From assembly GCA_027488265.1 (NCBI GenBank), contig JAIYCA010000216.1, forward strand, positions 1 through 12,629: DNA of 12,629 nt, given 5' to 3'. Under the pieces are notes generated by a model. It had not been told where the DNA came from. It saw only the letters and a program-made list of their open reading frames with translations, and did no database searches. Source of the DNA: Planctomycetaceae bacterium (GTDB lineage: Bacteria; Planctomycetota; Phycisphaerae; Phycisphaerales; SM1A02). Of the stretch, positions 1-6,264 are shown piece by piece (the first letter of the stretch is position 1; each line of letters starts with the position of its first letter). The position numbers and the translations under genes are program-made.

Positions 1-1
1 A

Positions 2-823
2 GGTACGTCGCACTTCCTCGGGCAGAACTTCGCGCACGCAAGTGAAATCAAGTTCAGCGACGCAGAAGGCAAGATCTCGTACGCATGGACGACGTCGTGG
101 GGCGTGTCGACGCGTCTCATCGGCGGCATGATCATGACCCACGCGGATGACGACGGCATGGTGCTTCCGCCACGCTTGGCGCCGTCACACATCGTGATCA
201 TTCCCGTGACGCACAAGCCGGAAACCGCGCAAGCGGTGCTTGATTACTGCAACAAACTCGCTGCAGATTTGCGCAAGATTCCGTACTTCGGCCGCACCAT
301 CGAAGTCGAAGTCGACAATCGTGATATTCGCGGCGGCGACAAGACCTGGCAGTGGATCAAGAAGGGCATTCCTGTGCGCGTTGAAGTTGGCCCGCGCGAC
401 ATGGAGCAAGATTCGGTCTTCATGGCGCGTCGCGATCGCGGCCACAAGGAGAAGACGAGCGTGAAGCGCGACGAATTTGTCGCGACGATTTACTCGGTAC
501 TCGAAGACATTCAAGGCACGCTGTTCGCGCGCGCGAAGGCGCATCGTGAGCAGAACACCCAGCGCATTGATTCACGCGCGGAGTTCGAAGCGTTCTTTGG
601 TGCACGCAACGAGGCCGAGGCGAATGAGTCCGGTGGCGGTGCGGTCAAGGGCGGCTTTGCACTGGTGCACTACGCGCCGGATCGAAAGGTCGAAGAGGAA
701 CTCAAGGCGAAGTTCGCCGTGACGTGCCGCTGCATTCCGCTCGAAGGCGCGGATGAACCGGGAACGTGCATCTTCACGGGCAAGCCAACTGCGCGCCGCG
801 CGATCTTTTCGAAGGCGTACTGA
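2..823 (+). CDS. proS: Proline--tRNA ligase, archaeal/eukaryotic (type 3) form, C-terminal part
   Basis: Cytosolic class II aminoacyl-tRNA synthetase that charges tRNA-Pro with proline. The frame is open to the left edge, so the true start lies outside; 273 residues are visible. A GTG at 104 could be mistaken for a start, but the reading frame upstream of it already encodes conserved ProRS sequence (GTSHFLGQNFA near the edge, then WTTSWGVSTRLIGGMIM), which is the catalytic-core region around motif 3. After DDDGMVLPPRLAPSHIVIIPV comes the anticodon-binding domain, then the C-terminal domain typical of the type 3 enzyme, ending in the hallmark GKPTARRAIFSKAY with a terminal Tyr. Only three cysteines remain in the last 40 residues, so the structural zinc site seen in some members may be incomplete. 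A terminator-like hairpin follows about 20 bp after the stop. Identification is secure from family motifs. Confidence 0.95.
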   Translation, partial: GTSHFLGQNFAHASEIKFSDAEGKISYAWTTSWGVSTRLIGGMIMTHADDDGMVLPPRLAPSHIVIIPVTHKPETAQAVLDYCNKLAADLRKIPYFGRTIEVEVDNRDIRGGDKTWQWIKKGIPVRVEVGPRDMEQDSVFMARRDRGHKEKTSVKRDEFVATIYSVLEDIQGTLFARAKAHREQNTQRIDSRAEFEAFFGARNEAEANESGGGAVKGGFALVHYAPDRKVEEELKAKFAVTCRCIPLEGADEPGTCIFTGKPTARRAIFSKAY

Positions 824-842
824 ATTTGAGCGCTCGCGACTC

Positions 843-875
843 GCGGGCTGCTGAAGCTTCGCTTCAGGGGCCCGC
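843..875 (+). terminator. Terminator-like hairpin after proS
   Basis: An inverted repeat begins 19 bp after the proS stop. An outer 6-bp stem (843-848 with 870-875) and an inner 7-bp stem CTGAAGC/GCTTCAG (851-857 with 861-867) are separated by a small internal mismatch; the loop is TTC. The downstream stretch is only moderately T-rich (TTTCGCTCGCTTTCG), so this is a plausible but not textbook intrinsic terminator. Confidence 0.55.
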
Positions 876-903
876 TTTCGCTCGCTTTCGTCGGCTCCCC
901 TCG

Positions 904-979
904 GAGTGAATCCTCGGGGGCCGAGATGCATCGCGTGATGGGGCGCTCGCCACCTGCTTCGCAACTTGCTCGCTCTGGC
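904..979 (+). repeat. Imperfect direct repeat, copy 1
   Basis: This 76-bp unit recurs 88 bp downstream (992-1067), with 66 of 76 positions identical by eye. The 3' half (about 931-979, containing GCGTGATGGGGCGCTCGC and CTTCGCAACTTGCTCGCT) is nearly invariant. The 5' end is part of a hairpin (892-923) with loop GTGAA, a single bulged T and a 2x2 internal loop. No plausible gene covers it. It looks like a short dispersed intergenic repeat, but its genome copy number cannot be judged from this window. Confidence 0.75.
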
Positions 980-991
980 CAGCCTCGCTGC

Positions 992-1067
992 GAGTGAATC
1001 GCAGCGGGCTGAGATACGTCGCGTGATGGGGCGCTCGCAGCCTGCTTCGCAACTTGCTCGCTGTGGC
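992..1067 (+). repeat. Imperfect direct repeat, copy 2
   Basis: This is the second copy of the 76-bp unit at 904-979. Its hairpin (980-1011) has a perfect 8-bp upper stem, CGCTGCGA at 986-993 pairing with TCGCAGCG at 999-1006, around the same GTGAA loop. Below a single bulged T at 985 are five more pairs. Stem bases differ from copy 1 on both arms, yet pairing is kept. It lies about 270 bp upstream of the protease start. Confidence 0.75.
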
Positions 1068-1129
1068 GCGAATCACGCCAAGGTTTGACCGCCGCAGCGG
1101 TGACCGCGTAAATCCCGCGTTCCCACTGC

Positions 1130-1153
1130 AAAACGCCGTCGTCAAGCGTTTTT
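1130..1153. terminator. Weak A/T-flanked hairpin in the proS-htrA gap
   Basis: AAAACGC at 1130-1136 pairs with GCGTTTT at 1146-1152 around a 9-nt loop, and a T run (1149-1153) ends the structure. The A and T runs on the two sides would let it act in either direction. The stem is only 7 bp, four pairs of them A-T, so this call is tentative. Apart from this, the repeats and the leader hairpin at 1212-1230, nothing was found in 824-1332. Confidence 0.3.
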
Positions 1154-1211
1154 CACGATTTTCGAACCCGCCTGAACCGCGGGCGTAATCACTGTTGCCA
1201 AGCGCGCGCCG

Positions 1212-1230
1212 CTCCGTCCGTCCGACGGAG
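1212..1230 (+). promoter_or_regulatory. Leader hairpin upstream of the HtrA-like protease
   Basis: CTCCGTC at 1212-1218 pairs perfectly with GACGGAG at 1224-1230 around a 5-nt loop, about 100 bp before the protease start codon. It probably lies in the 5' untranslated region if transcription starts upstream of 1200. No function can be assigned from the sequence. Confidence 0.3.
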
Positions 1231-1332
1231 GTCCGGAACTGCGGGCGAGGAAACCACAAGCGATTCGGGACTCACAACCGCACGGGGTGCGTGCGATGTC
1301 CCTTCGAAATCACGCAGAAACGGAAGGTCACC

Positions 1333-3009
1333 ATGAAGAACGCACACAACAACGCAAGCCTCACTTCTGGCGTCCACGAACGCCGCCCGCAACGTCAGCA
1401 GAATGCACAGTCGCTTTCGATGCGCATCGCGAACCGCTCTGCGATCGCTGCGACGAGTGCACTCTTCCTCTGTGCGCCGCTCGCCGCGTTCAGTCCGGCG
1501 ACGGAAGGCGTTGCTCGCGCTGCGACGACCACTGCAACCACCGCGACTTCGGTTGATGCACGCGCTGAGAGTGCGAAGGGCGAAGCGCGAAGCCTTTCGC
1601 GCGCCTTCCGCGGTGCGGCAAAGACGCTCTCACCGAGCGTCGTGACCATCAACACCGTCTCGAACGCGAAGTCGGAACAAGGTCAAGCGATGGGCGCGAT
1701 GCCGCCCGGAATGATGCCTCCAGGAATGATGCCGCCAGGCTTCCAACTTCCGCCGAATATGCAGGCCCCGAAGCAAGGTCCTGCACGCGGCACCGGTACT
1801 GGCGCTGTGATCTCGGCCGATGGATACATCGTGACCGCCAATCACGTCGTCGCCGACGCTGATGAAATCGAGATCGTCTTCCAGAATGGCCGCACGGAGA
1901 AAGCTGAAATCGTCGGCCTTGATCCAGGCACCGACATTGCCGTTCTCAAGACGAACGCCACCGGCCTCGTGCCAGCGCAATTCGGCAACAGCGAAGAACT
2001 CGACATCGGCGACTGGGTCGTTGCGATTGGTGCGCCGTTCGGACTCGAACAAACCGTGACTGCAGGCATCGTGAGCGCGAAGAGCCGCAGCGACGTCGGC
2101 CTCGCGACCTTCGAGAACTACATTCAAACCGATGCTGCGATCAACCCTGGTAACTCCGGTGGACCGCTTGCAAATCTCGACGGCGAAATCATCGGCATCA
2201 ACAGTTGCATCTCGTCGAAGGGCGGCGGCAACGACGGCATCGGATTCTCGGTGCCGAGTGCCGTGGCGAAGCGCGTCGTGGACGCGATCATCGCAGACGG
2301 CCGCGTCGCACGGGGTTGGCTCGGAATCTCCGTGCAACCTGCCGACGACGACATGGCTGCAAGCCTCGGTGCGGATGGCGCGATCGGCGTCGTGGTGAAT
2401 CAGGTTGTGCCGGGCTCGCCCGCGCAGAAAGCCGGTCTTGAACCTGGCGACCTCATCACCGAAGTTGGTGGCAAGCACATCCGTACACCCGGCGAACTGA
2501 TCGCGACCATCGGTCATCGTTCGCCCGGAAGCGAACTCGCGATCACCGCGTTCCGCGGCGGCGAGATGGAAGAATTCAACGCCACGCTCGCTGAACGCGA
2601 GAGCGACGAGAAGGTGAAGACAAAGACCCCCAAGGCGAAGCCATCTGCAACTGCGCTCGAGCAACTCGGCCTCACATTGACCGAGCTCTCCGCGAGCGAT
2701 GCAGCCAGCCTCGGTGTCACGGCGGAGGAAGGCGCACTCGCAGTAGAGCGCGTCGAGGAAGAGGGCCCTGCATCCGCCGCAGGGATTGAGCCGGGCGACG
2801 TCATTCGCCGCATCGGCAACCGCAATACCCACACGCTCGACGAGGCGAACGCTGCACTGGATGCCATGAGAGAGGGTGCGTCCATTCCGGTGCTCGTCGA
2901 GCGTGAGGGTCGTGCGCGGTTCTTGCTCGTGAAACCAAGCGAAACCGCGGAAAACTCCGCGAACTCCGAAGACAGCGCTGAACCGCGCACCCCGCGCCGC
3001 CGCCGCTGA
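1333..3009 (+). CDS. htrA: HtrA/Do-family periplasmic serine endopeptidase with two PDZ domains
   Basis: Envelope protease/chaperone that recognises and degrades misfolded exported proteins. The chosen ATG at 1333 gives 558 residues and has a good ribosome site (GGAAGG at 1322-1327); the open frame extends back to a TTG at 1195, but that extension lacks any family similarity. An alternative start is Met30 (ATG 1420), which would give a more ordinary signal peptide; the hydrophobic core is about residues 36-53, with likely cleavage after Ala-Arg-Ala (61-63). A Met/Pro-rich linker with three MPPG units spans about 120-144. The trypsin-like domain has the triad His171 (TANHVVA), Asp201 (GTDIAVLK) and Ser275 (NPGNSGGPL). 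PDZ1 is about 327-420 (starts RGWLGISVQP) and PDZ2 about 438-540 (with AGIEPGDVI). The tail is Glu/Arg-rich. It appears monocistronic, followed by two strong hairpins. The family call is firm; DegP and DegQ cannot be told apart here. Confidence 0.95.
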   Translation: MKNAHNNASLTSGVHERRPQRQQNAQSLSMRIANRSAIAATSALFLCAPLAAFSPATEGVARAATTTATTATSVDARAESAKGEARSLSRAFRGAAKTLSPSVVTINTVSNAKSEQGQAMGAMPPGMMPPGMMPPGFQLPPNMQAPKQGPARGTGTGAVISADGYIVTANHVVADADEIEIVFQNGRTEKAEIVGLDPGTDIAVLKTNATGLVPAQFGNSEELDIGDWVVAIGAPFGLEQTVTAGIVSAKSRSDVGLATFENYIQTDAAINPGNSGGPLANLDGEIIGINSCISSKGGGNDGIGFSVPSAVAKRVVDAIIADGRVARGWLGISVQPADDDMAASLGADGAIGVVVNQVVPGSPAQKAGLEPGDLITEVGGKHIRTPGELIATIGHRSPGSELAITAFRGGEMEEFNATLAERESDEKVKTKTPKAKPSATALEQLGLTLTELSASDAASLGVTAEEGALAVERVEEEGPASAAGIEPGDVIRRIGNRNTHTLDEANAALDAMREGASIPVLVEREGRARFLLVKPSETAENSANSEDSAEPRTPRRRR

Positions 3010-3026
3010 ACCCATCGAACCAATCT

Positions 3027-3049
3027 CCGCGTGCTGCGTTAGCACGCGG
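3027..3049 (+). terminator. First hairpin after htrA
   Basis: CCGCGTGCT (3027-3035) pairs perfectly with AGCACGCGG (3041-3049) around the 5-nt loop GCGTT, starting 17 bp after the htrA stop. No T tract follows, so it may be an mRNA 3'-end stabiliser or a partner of the stronger hairpin downstream. Confidence 0.45.
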
Positions 3050-3083
3050 GCCTCGGTGCGGTGCCCCCCACGCAACGAGGTTC

Positions 3084-3119
3084 GAACCGCCCCGGCATCC
3101 TTCCGTGCCGGGGCGGTTC
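3084..3119. terminator. Strong 14-bp hairpin terminator between htrA and eboD
   Basis: GAACCGCCCCGGCA (3084-3097) pairs without mismatch with TGCCGGGGCGGTTC (3106-3119) around an 8-nt loop, followed by ACATTT. The stem is GC-rich and long. It insulates eboD from htrA, and it argues against any eboD start inside the hairpin, such as the GTG at 3105. Confidence 0.7.
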
Positions 3120-3149
3120 ACATTTGGAACCATCCGAAAGCACGCGCGA

Positions 3150-4373
3150 ATGACTACTCTTCCGATCTACCGAAAGTCTTCTGACGTGACTTCACCGAAT
3201 CCTCATTCCGCACGCGAGTACGCTCGCGACAACTCGTGTGATCTCGTGCTTGATAGTGCGGTTCAACTCGCATTCGCGCATCGCGTGCGTTTCACGTCCG
3301 GAGCGTTGGATCCTGCGAATGCCGCGCTTCGCGATCTGTTCGCGGCCGACGCAGCCATCACGTCACGCCGCGCGATCGTGCTCGTGGACCGCGGATTTGC
3401 CGATGCGAACCGAACGCTTGAACAGCAACTGCGCGCGTACTTCGCGACACACGCGAGCGCGATGCCAGCGCTCACTCATTTCGAAGTCGTAACCGGCGGC
3501 GAAGATGCGAAACAAGACATGCGCGTCGTCGACCGCGTGATTGAACTCGTTGAGCAAAACAAGATTTGCCGCAAGAGTTTCGTCATCGCGATCGGCGGTG
3601 GCGCGATGCTCGACGCGGTCGGCTTTGGCGCGGCAACCGCGCATCGCGGTGTGCGCCTTGTTCGCCTCCCTACGACGACGCTCGCGCAAGACGATGCCGC
3701 GATGGGCGTCAAGAACGGTGTGAATCGCTTCGGGAAGAAGAATTTCGTCGGCGCATTTGCCGTGCCTTATGCGGTGCTTTGCGATGACGCGCTCCTCGCG
3801 ACGCTGCCGGACGCCGCGTTTCGCGCAGGATTCAGCGAAGCCGTGAAGATCGCGCTTCTCAAAGACCCTGCCTACTTCGCGACGCTTGAGCGTGATGCAG
3901 TGCTTATCGCTGCGCGCGATATGAACGCTGCGCGTCCGGCGATTCGTCGCAGCGCCGAACTCCATCTTCGACACATCGTCGACGGTGGCGACCCCTTCGA
4001 AGCGAATGAAGCGCGGCCGCTTGATTTCGGCCACTGGGCAGCGCATCGCTTGGAAGCGATGAGTGCGCACGCGGTGTCGCACGGCGACGCGGTCGCACTC
4101 GGACTTCTTCTCGACTGCCGCTACTCAAACTTGAAGGGTTGGCTTTCCAACGCTGATTTCGCGCGGATTCGCGCGGTGATCGCCGCACTCGGGCTTCCGA
4201 TGCGACATCCCCTCTTCGCCAATCACGCAGCACTGCTTGCAGGCGCGGACGAGTTCCGCGAGCACCTCGGCGGCAAACTCACGGTCACCATGTTGCGCGG
4301 CGTCGGACATGGTTTCGAAGTGCACGAACTCGACCACGATCTCGTGCGCCGTGCGGCCGCAGAGATGGCGTAA
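3150..4373 (+). CDS. eboD: EboD-type 3-dehydroquinate-synthase-like protein
   Basis: 407 residues from the ATG at 3150; the frame opens earlier (GTG 3105), but that lies inside the terminator stem. The protein belongs to the AroB/sugar-phosphate-cyclase fold, which binds NAD and a divalent metal. Visible NAD and core motifs are GGEDAK (about 116-121), IGGGAMLDAVGF (148-159) and PTTTLAQDD...GVKNGVN (174-192). Likely metal ligands are Glu230 (GFSEAVK), His295 (DFGHWAAH) and His311 (SHGDAVALG); the 16-residue spacing of the two His matches true dehydroquinate synthases. The ebo assignment rests on the company of eboB, eboE and eboC rather than on sequence alone; a housekeeping AroB is the alternative, but the divergent N-terminus and context argue against it. 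The reaction and substrate of EboD proteins are not established. Its stop is one base from the convergent nucleotidyltransferase stop, leaving no room for a terminator. Confidence 0.85.
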   Translation: MTTLPIYRKSSDVTSPNPHSAREYARDNSCDLVLDSAVQLAFAHRVRFTSGALDPANAALRDLFAADAAITSRRAIVLVDRGFADANRTLEQQLRAYFATHASAMPALTHFEVVTGGEDAKQDMRVVDRVIELVEQNKICRKSFVIAIGGGAMLDAVGFGAATAHRGVRLVRLPTTTLAQDDAAMGVKNGVNRFGKKNFVGAFAVPYAVLCDDALLATLPDAAFRAGFSEAVKIALLKDPAYFATLERDAVLIAARDMNAARPAIRRSAELHLRHIVDGGDPFEANEARPLDFGHWAAHRLEAMSAHAVSHGDAVALGLLLDCRYSNLKGWLSNADFARIRAVIAALGLPMRHPLFANHAALLAGADEFREHLGGKLTVTMLRGVGHGFEVHELDHDLVRRAAAEMA

Positions 4374-4374
4374 A

Positions 4375-4848
4375 TCAGTCGCTCGTGCCAGAGATTCGAC
4401 CAGAACGTCCTTCGAGCGCCGCGACATCGGCAAGATCTTTTAATCTGCCCGATGCACGCTTGTTGGCGAGAAGCGCATCGCGTGAGATAAACGGAATCTC
4501 CAAGCCGAAGGAACGATCGATCGAGGGATTTCGACTCGCCGAATCCCAATCGAGCCCGTCGATCCGAGTGAGGATATCGATCCGCTGTGGCGGGAAACCG
4601 AGTTGCACAACCCGTCCCTCGGTTGAGAGATCCGTGGCGCTGATATCGAGCGAACCGAATCCGAAGCGACGCAGCGCATCAAGCACTCGAACCGCATTCT
4701 CACAGGTCGGTCGCACGAGCACATCGATATCGCCCGTAAATCGCGGACACCCGTGGTGAGCAAGCGCATAACCGCCAACCACAACGAATTCAGTCTTCGT
4801 GTCGATCAAGCACGCGAGCCACTCTTTGAAGTCTTGGGAAAGCTCCAT
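4375..4848 (-). CDS. Minimal nucleotidyltransferase of a two-gene, toxin-antitoxin-like pair
   Basis: 157 residues from the ATG at 4848; an in-frame GTG at 4872 preceded by AAAGG is an alternative start, but homologous proteins typically begin just before the DFKE motif found at residues 6-9. The core is that of DNA-polymerase-beta-like minimal nucleotidyltransferases: VVVGGYALAHHG (22-33), the metal-binding pair Asp40/Asp42 in TGDIDVLV, and a probable third Asp91 in RIDILTRI. The C-terminal GRLKDLADVAALEG (134-147) is also typical of this group, which is often annotated near AbiEii or DUF6036 proteins. Activity is presumably transfer of a nucleotide to RNA or protein, but the target is unknown. 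Its start lies inside the 3' end of the upstream minus-strand gene (59-nt overlap), so the two are probably translated together. Both lie antisense between ebo genes. Family call good, toxin role inferred. Confidence 0.85.
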   Translation of the reverse strand: MELSQDFKEWLACLIDTKTEFVVVGGYALAHHGCPRFTGDIDVLVRPTCENAVRVLDALRRFGFGSLDISATDLSTEGRVVQLGFPPQRIDILTRIDGLDWDSASRNPSIDRSFGLEIPFISRDALLANKRASGRLKDLADVAALEGRSGRISGTSD

Positions 4849-4993
4849 CGGCAGGGATTCCGTAGTACTCACGCCGAAGCCTTTCAACCTCCGCGATTCG
4901 CTTCGCCGATGGCTGTGAAAGCCAGTAAGCGAGGTCCTGCGCGGGGCCAGAATCGTCGTGCAGATCAGTGACTCGGACGGTTCGTTCGATCAC
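4790..4993 (-). CDS. Small partner protein of the nucleotidyltransferase
   Basis: 67 residues from a GTG at 4993. The longer open frame (to 5425) reads low-complexity Arg/Pro-rich sequence before this point and is not credible there; an ATG at 5010 is out of frame. The protein starts VIERTVRVTDLHDD, continues with YWLSQPSAKRIAEVERLRREYYG (split here only by description: YW at 23-24, ERLRREYYG at 37-45), and ends LQRVARVLDRHED. This pattern, a short beta-like start, a Tyr-Trp, then an Arg-rich helix ending in YYG, is one I associate with small genes directly upstream of this nucleotidyltransferase type. It may be the antitoxin or a substrate/adaptor. No clear ribosome site was seen. Only 23 bp separate its start from the divergent gene at 5017. 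Confidence 0.7.
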   Translation of the reverse strand: MIERTVRVTDLHDDSGPAQDLAYWLSQPSAKRIAEVERLRREYYGIPADGAFPRLQRVARVLDRHED

Positions 4994-5016
4994 GGGGCGG
5001 AGTTTACCATGCGAAG

Positions 5017-5337
5017 ATGCCCTCCACGCCTCCACCCCTCTCAAAGCGTGCGGTCGCGGACCGCTATTTCCTCGAGCATCGCGCGAAGGTGCTAGATATT
5101 GCCGCGTTTCTCGATCGATTTGATCGGGCGCAGGGCGAAGGGGCGGACGACTTCCGCGTGGCTGCACTGCGAGCGTGCTGCGCAGTTTTGCTTGATGGAG
5201 AGTCTGACCGCGCGCGTCGCGTTCTCGAACTCTTGAGTGACCACTCGATGGAACCGATCGCGAAAGCGCCGATGAAGGGCGCGACGGGCGCGGTCGACCT
5301 CGCCAACACGGCAACCAACGGCCACGGAGCCCGCTGA
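5017..5337 (+). CDS. Small protein of unknown family directly upstream of eboB
   Basis: 106 residues from the ATG at 5017; GGAG at 4999-5002 is a possible but distant ribosome site. I do not recognise a named domain. It looks soluble and mostly helical: a charged segment RYFLEHRAKVLDIAAFLDRF (about 15-34), then a second helix pair FRVAALRACCAVLLDG and RARRVLELLSD, followed by a low-complexity tail starting MEPIAKAPMKGATGA. There is no signal peptide or membrane segment. It occupies the slot before eboB, where eboA can sit, but it is about half the usual EboA length and I see none of its sequence features, so I do not call it eboA. Its TGA stop overlaps an ATG (TGATG at 5335-5339) whose next bases are an exact copy of the eboB start, suggesting it was once directly coupled to eboB translation. 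Confidence 0.7.
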   Translation: MPSTPPPLSKRAVADRYFLEHRAKVLDIAAFLDRFDRAQGEGADDFRVAALRACCAVLLDGESDRARRVLELLSDHSMEPIAKAPMKGATGAVDLANTATNGHGAR

Positions 5338-5429
5338 TGTACATCGACCCGTCTTTTTCGCGCTCCAATCGGCCTTCGGCCGCTCGTCGCTCTGGTGGCG
5401 AGCTCGCGATTCCGACGACTATCAACTAA
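5337..5429 (+). CDS. Possible 30-codon leader reading frame between the 5017 gene and eboB
   Basis: This frame begins at the ATG overlapping the upstream stop (TGATG) and reads MYIDPSFSRS..., 30 residues, ending in a TAA at 5427-5429 that is itself the first part of the eboB ribosome site (TAAGGAG). The first five residues are identical to the start of EboB. It may be a translated coupling peptide or simply a remnant of a duplicated start site. There is no evidence for a functional peptide. Confidence 0.25.
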   Translation: MYIDPSFSRSNRPSAARRSGGELAIPTTIN

Positions 5430-5433
5430 GGAG
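5427..5433 (+). promoter_or_regulatory. Strong ribosome binding site of eboB
   Basis: TAAGGAG lies 9 nt before the ATG at 5443, the best Shine-Dalgarno match in the window. It fixes the eboB start and shares its TAA with the stop of the 30-codon frame upstream. Confidence 0.75.
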
Positions 5434-5442
5434 ACAACTGAC

Positions 5443-6243
5443 ATGTACATCGACCCCCATGTCCACATGGTCTCCCGCACCACCGACGACTACCAGCGCA
5501 TGGCGCTTGCGGGATGCGTCGCCATCACCGAGCCCGCGTTTTGGGCGGGTTACGACCGCAGTTCTCCCGCGGGCTTCTTCGACTACTTCCGCCAGCTCAC
5601 CGATTTCGAACCGAAGCGCGCGGCGCAATACGGCATTCGTCATCACACATGGCTCTGCATCAATCCGAAAGAAGCAGAGGACCCCGTGTTTGCGCGCGAA
5701 GTCATCGCGCTCATCCCGCAGTTTTTGAAGTGTGAAAACGTGCTCGGCATCGGCGAGATCGGGCTCAACAAAAACTCGCGCAACGAACTTGAGATCCTCG
5801 ACGCGCACCTCGCGCTTGCAGCCGAGCACGATCTCATGGTGCTCGTCCACACACCGCACCTTGAGGACAAACTTAAGGGCACGAAGCTCATCATGGATGC
5901 GATCCGAAATCACGCGCGACTCGATCCAGGCCGCGTCTTGATCGATCACGTCGAAGAACACACGGTGCGGCATGTGCTTGATCGCGGCTTCTGGGCTGGC
6001 ATGACGCTCTATCCCGATACCAAGTGCACGCCGCAGCGCGCGGTCGACATCTTCGAGCTGCACGGCACCGAGCGACTCTGGATCAACTCGGCTGGCGACT
6101 GGGGCAACAGCGATCCGCTCGCCGTGCCGAAGGCGCAGATCGAGATGAAGGCCCGCGGCCACACGCTCGAGAGCGTGCGCAAGGTCAGCTTCGACAATCC
6201 GATGAAGTTCCTGTCGCAGTCGGGAAGATTCCGGATCGCGTAG
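5443..6243 (+). CDS. eboB: EboB, TatD-like metal-dependent hydrolase
   Basis: 266 residues from the ATG at 5443. It has the amidohydrolase-type TIM barrel of the TatD family, with all expected metal-site positions visible: His6/His8 in DPHVHM, Glu105 in GIGEIGLN, His136 in VLVHTPH, His169 in DHVEEHT, and Asp219 in SAGDWGNSDPLAVPK. The segments SRTTDDY near the start, RHHTWLCINPKEA and FWAGMTLYPDTK are typical of EboB rather than of housekeeping TatD DNases. No signal peptide or membrane segment, so cytosolic. In other bacteria it is encoded with an EboC prenyltransferase and EboE; its substrate is not known. It is preceded by a duplicated start site and a strong ribosome site. The downstream neighbour is convergent, with its stop only 21 bp away. 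Confidence 0.9.
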   Translation: MYIDPHVHMVSRTTDDYQRMALAGCVAITEPAFWAGYDRSSPAGFFDYFRQLTDFEPKRAAQYGIRHHTWLCINPKEAEDPVFAREVIALIPQFLKCENVLGIGEIGLNKNSRNELEILDAHLALAAEHDLMVLVHTPHLEDKLKGTKLIMDAIRNHARLDPGRVLIDHVEEHTVRHVLDRGFWAGMTLYPDTKCTPQRAVDIFELHGTERLWINSAGDWGNSDPLAVPKAQIEMKARGHTLESVRKVSFDNPMKFLSQSGRFRIA

Positions 6244-6264
6244 ATCCGTCTGGTCAAACTGATC

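Larger units (their letters stand above)
5337..5456 (+). repeat. Duplicated eboB start site flanking a 92-bp insert
   Basis: ATGTACATCGACCC occurs exactly at 5337-5350 and again at 5443-5456, the second being the real eboB start. Each copy is preceded by GGAG (5326-5329 and 5430-5433) and a CTG just before the ATG, so the duplicated unit may be longer and partly decayed. The 92 bp between (5351-5442) includes a short hairpin CGGCC-TTC-GGCCG and further inverted CG-rich pieces, in style like the intergenic repeats after proS. Confidence 0.7.

Noticed and set aside
904..1067. CRISPR array
   Set aside because: Only two diverged 76-bp units with a 12-bp gap are present; no short identical repeats with unique spacers and no cas genes.
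1085..1114. Possible sigma-70 promoter for htrA (TTGACC, 18 bp, TAAATC)
   Set aside because: The -35 match is fair, but the -10 matches at only three of six positions; not strong enough to list. A GGAACT at 1235 as an envelope-stress -35 box also lacked a convincing partner.
1195..1332. N-terminal extension of the HtrA protein from a TTG
   Set aside because: The extension has no ribosome site and no signal-peptide logic; the ATG at 1333 has a good GGAAGG site.
1630..3075. 481-residue open frame on the minus strand opposite htrA
   Set aside because: It is antisense to a protein with full catalytic and PDZ motifs; long opposite-strand frames are expected in GC-rich genes, and its translation shows no domain.
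3105..3149. GTG start for eboD at 3105
   Set aside because: It lies inside the loop and stem of the strong terminator; the ATG at 3150 is the first sensible start after it.
5017..5337. Calling this gene eboA from position alone
   Set aside because: It is about half the expected length and lacks recognisable EboA sequence, so position is insufficient.
4994..5425. Long N-terminal extension of the 67-residue minus-strand protein
   Set aside because: The extension is antisense to the 5017 gene and reads Arg/Pro-rich low-complexity sequence, with no likeness to the conserved small partner proteins.
5422..6162. 246-residue minus-strand open frame opposite eboB
   Set aside because: Antisense shadow of a well-supported gene, with a His/Val/Asp-rich translation lacking domain features.
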